64,000 nucleotides of DNA, taken from Tomocerus qinae. Taxonomy: Eukaryota; Arthropoda; Collembola; Entomobryomorpha; Tomoceridae. The position numbers and the translations under genes were made by a program. This document shows, in pieces, positions 11,773 to 23,206 of this stretch. The stretch lies in the NCBI GenBank assembly GCA_020055645.1, contig CM034546.1:67270001-67334000 (forward strand). The letters are read 5' to 3'. Position 1 is the first letter of the stretch; each line of letters starts with the position of its first letter. Under the pieces are notes generated by a model, which was not told the DNA's origin, ran no database searches, and worked only from the letters and a program-made list of their open reading frames with translations.

Positions 11773-13961
11773 CTACAGATTTTTAGAAGAAATTAGAAGG
11801 GATGTTACCATATTCAGACTGGAATCAAGGCAATCTAAGGTGTGCTTATGTTTCACCGTTCGTAAAACTCCATACCGAACACCAAATGCTGATGTACTTA
11901 ACAGCATTTGCTTACAATATTTTTTATTGTAATTGCCGACTAGTGATTCCCTTTTTAATGCTTTCAGAGTATCACCTGACCGTTTGTAACACAGTGAACA
12001 CGAGAACAATACGAGAGTGACAGCAATTATACATCCGCAAGATATTAGTGCTAGCATAACTACATGGGCTACATTTTCTGTATTCTGCTGTATAAGAGCA
12101 AACATAGAAATTGATTGCACAGCCAGAAATGAATATATAAAACATGGAATGAAAGATCTGTTAAGACAATCATTGAATAATGTATTTAAAATACGCAATC
12201 CATTAAAGGTCCTTATTTTTTCTTGTAGAGCCGCTTCGCTTTCCCTGAAAAATATTTTAAAATTGTATATTATATTTTTTACTAATAGGGACGAATAATG
12301 TTGGCGAATTTGAATCAATCGCAACTTTAGGTATAGCAACAATCAATCGTAGTGACCTTAATCACATTCAAAACTATCGTTATCAGCTATGTACCCTACC
12401 CCTCATCAACGTCTTTTGTCAACAAAGTTTTATTTGCAAACACATTTTGTCTACATATATAAAGCGTATTATTGACATATGTTCATTGAAGTTGTAATAG
12501 TCTAGGTTTTGTACATATTATGTCAATTTCGGAAGGAAGATTATTAAACGCTATAATATGTTTGAGGTAGGTAGATAGATGTAGAGGTAGGTCCTTTTGG
12601 ACGCAAAAATAGCCTAAAAATCACATAAAATATGCCCACCAGCCACAGCGCGGAATTTTTAAAAACATTTTTTCTTTCGTGGGGGAGGGGCATTTGCCCC
12701 TAATGACCACCAATAAAATTGCCCCCAATATATGAATCTCTGAGTGGGTTAATACCATTGATGATAAACTGGAAATATTCAGGATATACTTTCACAGCTT
12801 AGTTGACTTATTTAATTGTTTGGTTTAATGCGGTACAGTAATACCATTTTTTAATTTTGACTATTGCCTTTAATTTATATATTGTATAGTCTCAAAAGCA
12901 GTGTTGACTATTATTATAATTAATGTAGAAAAAAATAAAATGGTTTTCATAAAAGGCATTTTCGATATATTTTGCTTTGTTAACATTTGGTGTTGATAAA
13001 TTGGGGGTAGGTCCTTAAGCTTACCTTGTAAAATATACGAGATAATAGGTTTTGGGGTAGATAAGTGAATACATTAATTACCTGATCATGTGCAAATATA
13101 AGCACGTCCTTGTTATGTATGTACAAATCACAACCCCGATGACGGTCAATAAGAGTAGTCCTGGCACCCCAACGATCCAACATTGTATAAATGTGGACAA
13201 ACTTTCTAGTTTGCTTAGATGGAATAATTCGAAACCTTTGACACTTTGTCCGACAACATGCTTTCCCAGAATGACATAATACATTATATATGCAAGAAGC
13301 GTATTGGGAATGAAGTAGTTTCCAATCAGCAATTTCGAAAAAAATACTTCCCATGCAACGAAGGTTTTAATTCCTGATTTTTTCCAACCTTCAAAATTGT
13401 AAAAGTTTTATAAATATGAGCCGTATATTTCTCCTTTTCTACCATATAAACCATATAATATTTTTGTTTTTTACTTTATTATCACAATTTTAACTTACCT
13501 TCATCAAGAATTGGGTATCCTTTCAGACATAGTTGATTTAAAACATGTACGATTTCAGATGACTTTTCTATAAAATTAGTGCAACCATTGTTTGTAAGTA
13601 TATAGGATAACAGACACATCAGAATCAGACTAGCGTCGATGTTAATGTAATGTTCGTTGGAGTTGGAGCGAAGGATTAGTGTAAATTGTGTCACTCCGAA
13701 AACCACCAAAGTCAACGTAAAACATTGATGCACTCTTAGAAGATGCGATATTGGGGTGGTATAAAATGTTTTTGCCGATTTGTTGTATTTGATTGGGAGG
13801 AATCCCAATAAGATGTTGAAATAAAATCCAAGCCAATCTAAAATTTCATTTCCACAATAGTCAGTGACATTTGGAATAATATTTCCTTTTAATTTTATCG
13901 AGACATTTTTTACAATATTGAAAAGTGCTTCAGTTTCAAGTTTCAAGATTTTGATTTTCAT
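11773..13961 (-). CDS. Gustatory/odorant-type seven-transmembrane chemoreceptor-like protein, three exons
   Basis: Exons 13961-13499, 13373-13082 and 12244-11773 join in frame (phases 1 and 2; GAAG|GTAAGT...ATCAG|GA and TCAG|GTAATT...TTTCAG|G) to give 408 aa, the usual size of an arthropod GR. Hydrophobic segments occur around EILDWLGFYFNILLGFLP, CFTLTLVVFGVTQFTLIL, ASLILMCLLSYIL, NTLLAYIMYYVIL, VGVPGLLLLTVIGVVICTYI, CFIYSFLAVQSISMFAL and VVMLALISCGCIIAVTLVLF. The C-terminus (LSTSAFGVRYGVL...SLNMVTSLLISS) corresponds to the conserved last helices, though the classical TYxxxLLQ tail is absent. It is a plasma-membrane protein, probably a ligand-gated channel subunit by family analogy; the ligand is unknown. 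Intron 2 (837 bp) contains a transposon end. Confidence 0.72.
12900..13014. mobile_element. End of a TIR transposon related to the Mutator-like element at 25.4 kb, in the receptor intron
   Basis: The sequence ending ATTGGGGGTAGGTCC at 13014, preceded by TTTGCTTTGTTAACATTTGG, matches the right end of the element at 26165-26204 (TTTGCTCTGTTGGCATTTTA...ATTGGGGGTGATCC). The opposite end was not found; GGTAGGTCC also occurs near 12588 in direct orientation. The inner boundary is a guess. Confidence 0.4.
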
Positions 13962-13974
13962 GTTGGTTGACTGG

Positions 13975-14330
13975 AAGAAAATCGAATTTGGAATGTAGAA
14001 TAAAACTACATTTTGTAGCTCCGCAGATTATATAGAATTGGTCAGTCGCTAATCTAGTTGCCTCTTTCTGTGATACATACACTTACTAAATACTAAATGA
14101 ATGTTTGTGGTTAGAGTTAGATAAGTCGTTCGTAATATTACCAAACAATAGACGTAGAAACTATTCGTTGTCAGTATCAACAACAACATTTAAGATTATT
14201 ATTCCCCGCTTTGGACTATAAAACATCTTGCTTTCTTCACATTAAATGTTATTAAACACCCACATAGTGATTATATATTTAAGATCATTGAAGAACTTCA
14301 ATGAAACTAAGACAGTGTCAATGAAACTAA
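13975..14330. repeat. Chemoreceptor upstream block, copy 1 of 3
   Basis: This sequence, immediately 5' of the receptor ATG, recurs at about 15785-15990 and again at about 16040-16430. Shared landmarks include AAATCGAATTTGGAATGTAG, GATACATACACTTA, TGTTTGTGGTTAGAGTTAG and TCGTTGTCAG. The block is a tandemly duplicated promoter/5' region. Confidence 0.65.
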
Positions 14331-15442
14331 AACTAAGTGTGTCAAGTAAGTGTCACTCATTCAAGAAATGGAATTTAAATATTGATGCTTCTAAATAATG
14401 TTTGGATATTCTTCAAAGAAAAAGTCGTCATTCTTCAACAGACAATATTGCGTATATGGACTTACATACATGTTTAAAATGTTTACAATAGGTTTCTGAA
14501 CCCATAAATTTTATCGTTAATCGAATAAGACATTTATTTTAAAATTACTAAGTAAACTAAAACAGTTCAGGCATTACAAAGAGGTATAGTTTAAATGTTA
14601 TTATAATTTAATTGTAATGTGAATTGTGTCTATGCTGCCACATCTCCACTCTTAGGTATCCTCACATCACAACACCTTTATAATATATTTATTATAGTCA
14701 TGATACTTTTTGTATCAGAATGAAGTATATCAATATTTTAGCATTGCAGATTTACTTGACATATCAACATTAACACATCGTATTTAGGGGAAATGCTAGG
14801 GTGCTAAACTACCCTCTAAACTTTTCAAAATAGGTTAGACATTTTCACCAAAAACAAAAAGAATTTTTGCACAAGAAAATTATTGTCGCATGTTTAACCA
14901 CCCCTTACAATTATGTTTTAGATACGCCCTTGCTCACTCTATAGCAATAATATTTTGAAGGAATAGCTGAAGCTGTTAACTTAATTATTATACCTGATAT
15001 TTTACCCTTTGATTTTGCAAGACAAATCCTACATAGTAGCTAGCTGAAGCACCCTTTTGACTACACATCTTATTTTTGCCACCAGCTGCTATGGAAGATT
15101 AAAGTATATTTAAATTATTGTATTTACAAGTTAAATACAGCATCAATTTGTACTTTTACGGTTATACGTTGCCTTATAAATTTAATCAGTGTGCTAGATT
15201 TGTTCTCGTGCGGAGGTCACTATGATAGGACAAACTATGATAATACAAATATATCTTAATTAGTTTATTATTCTATATCTTAATTATTCTTAATTATATC
15301 TTGTAGAATTTAGTCATAATTATACAAAAACAAAGTACATGCAATATTCTAACTCTAACTAAAACCTTCTAGACCAACCTTCCGTAGCATAAATATTATA
15401 CGACAACAAAGTGTGCAATTAACAATATAAACTTGCTTTTTC
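14331..15442. other. Intergenic, no gene seen
   Basis: AT-rich sequence between the receptor block and its decayed duplicate. Nothing beyond chance frames was found. Confidence 0.45.
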
Positions 15443-15800
15443 TTATACTTTTACATGGGTTCTAGATTCCAAACATAAATTCAAACTATTTTGCAATTGC
15501 ATAGTATTGTAGTAGAATTGGCTTTGTAATATCCAACCAATCACGTATCCAGTAGAGGACGGAATAGTCACAGCGCCCCGTAAATCAGAAATAAAGTGTT
15601 TTGGAATGGTATAAAACGTTTTCACCGATTTCTCATGTCCCAATCAAGACGGCAGCCAGAGAGGGCACCGGGCACGTGCCCCCCCCTTGAAATCGAGAAA
15701 TTTGGCTGCGGCCTTGGTCTCAATATAAAAACCTAGTCAATCTAAAATTCCTTTTAAGTTTATTGACATCGTTTTTTGAGATATCAGATTTGAAATGTAA
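15443..15800 (-). pseudogene. Truncated chemoreceptor (GR-like) relic
   Basis: The minus-strand frame contains HEKSVKTFYTIPKHFISDL, matching KYNKSAKTFYTTPISHLLR in exon 1 of the intact receptor. Just upstream, about 15720-15770 matches the DNA of the preceding exon segment (AATCTAAAATT...), but the two parts are separated by an unrelated stretch with stops (including a C-run near 15680). The rest of the receptor is missing. It sits under copy 2 of the duplicated upstream block, so the whole gene was duplicated and then decayed. Confidence 0.65.
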
Positions 15801-16430
15801 CTTAATACTGAGTTTCGGCAGTTATTTAGAATTTATAACAAGACTAATCGATAATCTAACTACTTATACTTCTCCAATAAATACATTTACCAAATACTAC
15901 ATGATTGTTTGTATGTAGAGTTATAAAGGTCTTAATTTTTCAACACAATGGAGGTAAAAATATTCATTGTCAGCTTAGACGGTAAACTGGAATTTTTTCT
16001 TTAAAAATTTTGCTCCTAATTAATGTTTGTGGTGGATGGATGACCGGTAGAAAATCGAATTTGAAATGTAGGATAAAAGTGCGTTTTCGTGCTCTGCAGA
16101 TATTTACGTTATTTACAATTTATAAGAAGGCCAGTCGCTAATCAAAGTTGCTACTTTTCCGATACATACACTTATCAATACTACAAGAATGTTTGTGGTT
16201 AGAGTTAGATAGATCATTAATAATTTCTAGCAAAACATAGACGCAGAAAGTAATCGTTGTCAACCTCAACAACAACATTTAAACTTATCATTCCTCGCTT
16301 TGGGTTATAAAGCAACTTTCTTTGCATTAAATATTATTAAACATCCACTTAGCGATAATATCTTTAAGGCCATTGAACAACTTAAACGAACCTAAGGTTG
16401 ACAAGCAAGTGTAATTCTATCAAGAACTGA
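15785..16430. repeat. Chemoreceptor upstream block, copies 2 and 3 in tandem
   Basis: 15785-15990 and 16040-16430 both align with 13975-14330. Copy 3 has no receptor-coding sequence directly attached, so either a partial tandem duplication or later deletion produced it. Confidence 0.6.
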
Positions 16431-17101
16431 AAAATAATGATGCTTCTAAATAATGTTTATAATATTCTTAAGTGAGGTTAGCGCTATTTCTTGCCACTTA
16501 AAGTTCGCTGCTTCATACACAGTACATGGTTGGATATTCTTAAGTCGTCATTTTTCAATAGGCTAACCTGCTTAAATGGACTTACACAAATGACTGACTG
16601 AAATGTATACATTAGGTTTTTCAATCCATAAATTCTATCTTAAACTTTAACACGTAGTCATTATATTATTGTGAAAGTCGTGTTATACATTTATTTATGA
16701 ATTTTTTAAAATACTTTTTGCTTAAGACATACTCATTAAATATGGGTAAAGCCCTGTGTTAACTATAATAAACTGTATTACGACTCCAAGGTATCTGATG
16801 TTTAGACCACTTCTTGAAGGATTCTATAATATTATTATGTTATGTAATTATGTTTATATGGAATCATTGTACATCAAAAATAGTTATTAACTATATGCAC
16901 ACTTATATTGTTATTTAAACTTTTCCCTTGTGTTTTTAAGGTCGCAAATCAAGAATCTGCATTATGTATAATTCTAGCCGGTCACAGGACCTTGGCCCTG
17001 TTATAAATAAAGCTAGTGTGTATTCCGGGGGCAATATTGTATTATGGTTCCGTTGCCACTCTAATCTCTTTATATTCGAAAGACATTAAAGACAATGGAT
17101 C

Positions 17102-17200
17102 ATATCGTCCCTTAAGGATCGAAAAATCGGGCGTACAGTACGGTCTAATGGTGTAAAACCCTGGTTGGCTGTTCGCATTCTTGGGTTCCAATCCTAAGAG
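17102..17200 (+). other. Possible tRNA-derived SINE head
   Basis: GGTCTAATGG (17142-17151) resembles a pol III A box, and GGGTTCCAATCC (17183-17194) resembles a B box at the ~42-bp spacing of a tRNA. A cloverleaf is not evident, so it is not called as a tRNA. The block begins with ATATCGTCCCTTAAGG, which is also the end of the foldback element at 60.6 kb. Confidence 0.25.
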
Positions 17201-17347
17201 CGCCTCAGGTTGTATATTAGTTAGTCTGGAATTGGGAAAAGCTGTCTTTGCTGTATATTCGTTATTAGCATTGATTTGCCTATCTTGGTGACAATATGAC
17301 TATCCTTACGCTGTCTGCAGTGTGCAGATTGCTCTCTTGGTTAGGTG

Positions 17348-18257
17348 CAGGGTTACCAGATTTTCTTCATCCAATTTAAGTATCTTGACTACCAAAAGCC
17401 ATTTGCCAACCATTTAGAATTTGGCTGTATCATAAATGCACAGCTAGCAAATTAACGGTTTTTTGAAAAAAATGAAACAAAAATAACGTAGATAGCGTAT
17501 TTAGAAATTAATATTAATGCATATTATTACAAAAGAGGAGCTAGGATAAGAAGGTAGCAATTCGCGTGAAGCGCGATAAAATTTTGAAATTCAACTTCAA
17601 AATTTATCAATAATGATTTGACGAATTTTGTGTAATTTAGCTTAACGGTTAAGTGACATCGTCTGCTTAATATTACAAGGTAACAAGCCATTTTATCATG
17701 GCTGCTACAAAGTAACAAACCATTTTATCATGGCTGAGACAAAGTAACAAGCCATTTTATCATGGCAGCGACAAAGTAACAAACCACAGTGGTTTGTTAC
17801 CTTGTCGCTGCCATGATAAAATGGCTTGTTACTTTGTCTCAGCCATGATAAAATGGTTTGTTACTTTATAGCAGCCATGATAAAATGGCTTGTTACCTTG
17901 TAATATTAAGCAGACGACATAGTTGAGGAAAAGAAGTTTGCTTTTATCCTCCACTGATAACTGATTAATGGATTTCCATCGAAATTGGAAGAGAATTTTG
18001 ACAACTAAACTGGATAGATCAACAAAGAATTTTGAAATTCGCGCGAAGCGCGAGAAAATTTGGTAATTTTAAACTATTTGATCCTTAACAAATTGTGTTC
18101 ATATATTTAAGGGTGAAATTGATCCATTGTTACTGATTTTAGCTCATTTAAGTATATTGAAGTATATTTTAAGTATTTTAAAATACTTGCAAGTATTTTA
18201 AGTATAGGGTCTAATTTAATTATTATACTTGCCATTTAAGTATACCTGGTAACCCTG
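17348..18257. mobile_element. Non-autonomous TIR element, copy 1 (carries a nested hairpin)
   Basis: Left end CAGGGTTACCAG (17348) and right end CTGGTAACCCTG (18257) are perfect 12-bp inverted repeats; TAGGTG is repeated at both flanks. An inverted copy lies at 27946-28599, with collinear similarity over most of its length outside the hairpin. No transposase is encoded. The CAG...CTG termini and a ~6-8-bp target duplication would suit a hAT-type element. Confidence 0.75.
17660..17915. repeat. Near-perfect ~255-bp inverted repeat (foldback hairpin) built of ~32-bp units
   Basis: Each ~125-bp arm consists of about 3.5 units of a ~32-bp repeat (core TAACAAGCCATTTTATCATG), followed by its near-exact reverse complement across a ~3-bp centre near 17787. 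The arms end in CGTCTGC/GCAGACG, flanked by ATGT on both sides in the minus orientation. The related element at 27.9 kb lacks this segment exactly at the corresponding point, which marks it as an insertion. Confidence 0.85.
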
Positions 18258-19390
18258 GTAGGTGTAAACTACGAGTTTACCTCTCTAGAGTGATATACTG
18301 GACTGCATGAGGACGAGGAGCACATGCGAAGGGATGCAGGAGGTTGCGATGACTGTCACACCTAATGTGGTCAGCTCACCTAACCTTGCCACCTAAGCGC
18401 ACAAAGGTAGAGTACGGGACTGTGTAGGGATGTACCACATATGGTTCAGCACCCCTCACCAAAGTCTCCTCAGTAAAGTTGTCCAGGAGTCACTACAAGT
18501 AAGCCACCCCAGGCTTGAGCGGTAGCATAGCTCTACTATAGTAGATGCTTAAAATTAATTCATTTAGAGCACCGGGCACCGACCACATCTGTTCCAAGTT
18601 TCATCCAAATCGGTACAGTAGTTTCGGAGCCATTTCATATTCCGATTTCGAGGCGCTTGTTTTCATGGCCCCTGAAGTAGAGAAAAATTAATTTTTTGAC
18701 CAATGATGTTAGTTTACATCCCTAACGTGGACATAAAAAGTACTTAGCGCTGATTTTTGAACACCTCGGGTATTTTACTTTCCTATATCAAACAATTTCT
18801 GTCTAACAGGATTTAACAAAATACGTAAAACCGTTCTCACACAAAGAGTCGCGTGAAAGCAAAGAATGTATAATATACCTTACTTTTTATAAGTATGGTG
18901 CCTAATTAAACTATAAGAGTCAATTTGAATTTTTATAAAAAAAGTCAAGAACTAAATGCGGCTCCATCATAATTTTTAATTCTAAATAATAGGTAAGATG
19001 TTAAGGTTGTGGGAAATGGGGTGTCCACCATAGAATGGGTGGGCCAAATCTGATCGCGCGGGCATTTGGGAAAAATTGGTTGATATATCATAGCTTTTAT
19101 GAACGTAGAAGGACTTCTTTCTCGAAATTTGAGTTAAAATACAACGAAGTGTTCTGTTTTCATGATAATATTAACCCTAGTTGGACAAAAGAATTCTCGT
19201 ACCTCAGATGAAATCAGAAATTGGGATAAAGTTAATACAGACTTGAGCTCCAAACTACCACGATCGAAAAGAAATTATAATAAATAAATTAGACTAGACA
19301 AATTATATTTTGGAATTCATCTTCAAGAGGTCGTAATCATGTCTATTGTGTACCCATTACCAGAAATTTTAATTGTAATGGAAAACTACT
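18258..19390. other. Intergenic; relatively GC-rich repeat-like stretch
   Basis: 18270-18690 is less AT-rich than its surroundings, with no frame of note. It includes AAGTTTCATCCAAATCGGTA (near 18597) followed by CAGTAGTTTCGGAG, a wording I associate with dispersed arthropod transposon tails. It is probably an old repeat of unknown class. The remainder is featureless. Confidence 0.35.
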
Positions 19391-19740
19391 AATATTTTAC
19401 GATTATTTAAACTTGTATTTTTTGGCCGAATAATGTTGACATTTGGTGCAATTGAAGTGGTTGAACCCATTCATCCATTTAGTGTACAGCCCAGATTCAG
19501 ACAAAATAAAAAGTTTTCTCTTCAAGTATTCTCGAAGAAAAACATGTTCGCTTTTGACCCTCATACCATATAAGTGATAGTATTGATATTTATCTGGCAC
19601 TCCAATGCCTCCAATGTACAATTTCTGTTTTGGTTTGATCCCCTTTTTGAGATTTCATTGAGAATCGTTTAGAAATCAACTCGGTCTATCCACAAACACG
19701 GATCTGCTGCATTTAGAAATAGAAAAAACTGAAAAGTCTC
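19391..19740 (-). pseudogene. Ionotropic-receptor C-terminal fragment
   Basis: The minus-strand frame at 19621-19403 contains HVFLREYLKRKLFILSESGL then YTKWMNGFNHFNCTKC. This aligns with the late S2 region of the two IR genes in this window (PFLRLKLSILSHSGLFNIWL...NFTECRTC). Upstream sequence to about 19740 continues in a degraded state with in-frame stops; TM4 and everything N-terminal are absent. It is an isolated relic on the opposite strand to the intact IRs. Confidence 0.65.
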
Positions 19741-20787
19741 CAGTAGGGAAACAGATGGAAAACGCAGCTTACTGATTAATGCATTCAGCTTTTGCCCAAA
19801 TTTGACGACGACTCCTCAGATAGAAGAAAATGACTTTTGTCTTTTAAGAAACTGAGTTGGTTGAAAAAATGGATATTGGCTTTTTCGTTCCTTAAATGAC
19901 TATATTATTGTCATGCGCACATTTGCAAACAGATGCTCATCAATTCCCCTATTAGATAGTTATCGATTAGATTTCATGGTTTAACTTAATTAAAACTTAA
20001 TTAAACTTATAATTACAGAAACGCAGAGTGACTTTTAAACCTGACAGATGAACTAAATTAGTTTACAATTATCCCTTGTTACATGGAATTCACTAATATT
20101 TGCTTCACAAGTAAAAATAGTCTTGCACATCAATTCAGTGGAGCAGGACTGGACTATTATTTAGCTATGCCTATGTGACGTTTTAAGATGCATGTAAAAT
20201 GTAATCTTTGACAATGCATGTTTGAGAAAATCAGGTAAAAACATGGAAGACAAATAGTACTAAATAAAGTTTAAGAAAATGTCACATAATTACAATACAA
20301 GATGCATGCGTTTTAGTAAAGTATAAATAGGTAGTTCCTACACTGATGATTGTGAAAATGCAGTCCGATACTAATAATTATTTGTATTCGTATTAGTTAA
20401 TTAGTATATAATATTTAAGTATGTATCTATGTTCTAATGTTATGTATAATTTTCGGCTTTTTGTTTGAATGAGCATGTTACAGGGACTGTGGGCAAGCTT
20501 GTTGTGAATAAACATCAATAATAATAATGACAGTATTGAATTTATTTGAAATCAAAAGACGGCACTGGTCACATTTTACTTAGAAATAATATTGAATTAT
20601 TAAATTGTTTTATTTAATAGTAATAGTACCTAATGAATATGAAACATTACAACAGTAGGTATATAGTACTAACTAGAAATGCATATTAAAAGCTGAAGAA
20701 GTGTTAATTTAAATGCAAACTTTTTTTTTCATACAACACATTTTTGTCAGAAGATTCAAAAAATCGGATAAAGTACAGTTACAATTA
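19741..20787. other. Intergenic; family downstream-flank repeat
   Basis: 20070-20270 and 20560-20650 match the 3' flanks of other secreted-family copies. No gene was seen. Confidence 0.45.
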
Positions 20788-21955
20788 TTAGCGCACAAAT
20801 GTGGCCACTATGTGGTTCTTTTGCACAAATAAGTTACCAGAAATAATTTTAACAGAATCTGGACTTTGTATTAAATTTGACATTTGGGATTCTAATCTCC
20901 CATGTTCAGTCTCACTCACCTCCCATAAATGTCATCTTAATGGGTCCTATGTTACTCCACGAACCGTCATGCATTCTTATGCCCATGGGTAAACGGTTAA
21001 TCACCTCAACTATAACGTAGTAGTCCCCAACTCTTGCGTTAGGACGTTTTTCTATAGACAGAGTTGCGAGGCTGTTGCGGTCATTTTCTTTCAAAAATTT
21101 GGGGTTGAAATTGGAGAAATTTGTATCGCCGATTCTGAAATTTGCAGGTAAAATGTACCATTTGCCTTCCATTTCAGGAAAATCTCGAAGATTCTTTCGA
21201 GAAGATTGAGGAGGTATTTCTGTGACCTTTTCTATTTTCACTCGTCCAGATCCGGAGTACAATATAGCAGGACACACCTTAGACAGAGAGCTTGCCTCCA
21301 ACTCTACAATTTGACCAAGGGACTGGTTGTTGTATCCGATGTAGCCTTTTAGCTTTCCATCAGAGAAAGAAGCCAAGATTTTCGCTGTAAATCCAGGCTC
21401 CACTCGCTGATTGTAGCTTCGTCGATGGCCCCATTCTTTGGCAAACATTTCTTTAGTTGTCAGCACCGCATACAAAAGTTTCACTTCAGTTTCAATATAA
21501 ATTCTCCACAAATGTTCACCAGAACTGACACAATCTTCCCACAACGCATAGCAAAAACCATTGCAGGAGAAACTGCTTCCGTCCGTTTGCAGATTGCTGG
21601 AAGAATTACTTGGTATCCAAGTTCCAGTTACTTTTTTAATAAAAACGATGTTTAATAAATTAGATACCATTATCAATTTACAGTGAAAATAACATCAGCT
21701 GTGATTTGGAATATATTTTTTGGCTAGACTTAAATAAATTATTTTCGAAATGTTAAGTGTACGACTAGAATGAACATAAATTTAGGAAAGATTGGAAACT
21801 AAAGTGATTTTCAGACTATAGTTAAGTATTGTAACCAATATTATTATATATATTCTACCTTCATGAGAAATTCCAGATGTCCCAAAAGATCTGCTTAATA
21901 AAGAAGCCCCAAAAATTACAAGAAATATGTGTTCCGACAAATAATTGCTCCCCAT
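20788..21955 (-). pseudogene. Secreted SPRY-like/META-like family copy C, frameshifted
   Basis: The signal exon is intact (21955-21859, MGSNYLSEHIFLVIFGASLL). In exon 2 the consensus acceptor CAG is mutated; the nearest usable AG gives an exon start at 21630, three bases later and still in frame. The body is like B, D and E up to TFMGGE. There, after GGAGGT, about 9 bases replace about 5, shifting the frame and creating a stop at 20912 (271 aa). The missing tail (LESQMSNLIQSPDSVKIISG...FVR) is still readable in another frame down to the stop at 20788. The promoter box reads CATAAATA instead of TATAAATA near 22190. It is probably a young pseudogene, or a truncated protein lacking the last ~40 residues. 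Confidence 0.75.
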
Positions 21956-23206
21956 TGTAGCACAACAACGTTATAACTCTTGCTAAATATATTTTATTAT
22001 ATCCTTAAATCGCGTTTATGATGCAATTAAATCTGCAATTAACAAAATTTTGACTATGTTTTCTGAGAACCAAGTAGAATTGGGCTATTAGTGTACTAGA
22101 AAAAAAGGTAACTATTTTTTTGAGCAACCAAGTTCATTATACTTCGGATTCCAGCTTTGTGATAGTCGTAATAAACGAACTTCCACCTTATTTATGTATT
22201 AAAAATAAGACCACAAACAAGCTACAAGGTTACGTGTAGTAATGCAGGGAAATAAATAGAAACAGTCAAGTGACAAGTGCAGTTGTAGTACCTGAGATTT
22301 CCTAAAAATATACTTAATAGGTAATAGGTACCTACACATATTTTTATCTTGATGCTCTTTTCTTCACATCACATACCAATAATTCCAAGTCTGGAATTCT
22401 AGGAAACAGACGCTAATCTACTATCACTATCTTGGCCATCAACGATGGGTCAATTCCATTTTTTTTGTTCAAGGTGACTAGTGACTACCGTAAAAGCAGT
22501 AACCTTAATTAAGTAACTGCGGCGTAATTTCTATCGATTTTATAAGTTATATTGTTTACAATTCATCATTTGCATATGCACTGAAAATATTTTGTTTCAT
22601 GAATGTTGCGTTATACCCTACTGCCAAAATGGCAAATAGTTTATATATTTTGACCGATATTTATTAAACACTTAGATAAATCGGTCAGAACTTTGAATGT
22701 AATGGTGCCGTTAATTAGAGACCCAGCATTATTCAAACCGGCTTGTATTATGGGATTTGTGGTGTGTGTGAATATAATTTTATTCTAAGTCATTGCCACT
22801 CCATAAGATGATACTATACAAGTAAATTAGTTTAAATTAGAAAGAAATACGATTTTTATAGTATATTTTGATAGTGTTTGCTTGGAGTTAATCAAACAGC
22901 TTAATATTTTTGTATCCAATAATACAGTATCTGTAATACTTATCAATAAATGTAAATGATGATGAATTGATTTGAAATTAAAAGACTGCATTGGTCGCAT
23001 TTGAATTAGAAATAATATTAAGATTATCCTGTTGCTTTATTTAATAATTGTAATAAAACATTACATCGTGGCTATGTATATTACTGATTAGAGATACATA
23101 TAAAAACTAAAGAAAAATTAACTTAATTGTATCATTACTATCTTTTCTTACAATACAAAGCTTTTGTCAGAAAATTCAAAACATTGGGTGAAGTACATTT
23201 AAATTA
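21956..23206. other. Intergenic between family copies C and D
   Basis: Contains the duplicated upstream flank of C (with the degenerate TATA box near 22190) and the downstream flank of D. A small inverted repeat (TGACCGAT...ATCGGTCA) sits near 22650-22690. No gene was seen. Confidence 0.45.

Noticed and set aside
17141..17205. tRNA gene
   Set aside because: Box-like words are present but no acceptor or anticodon stems could be paired.
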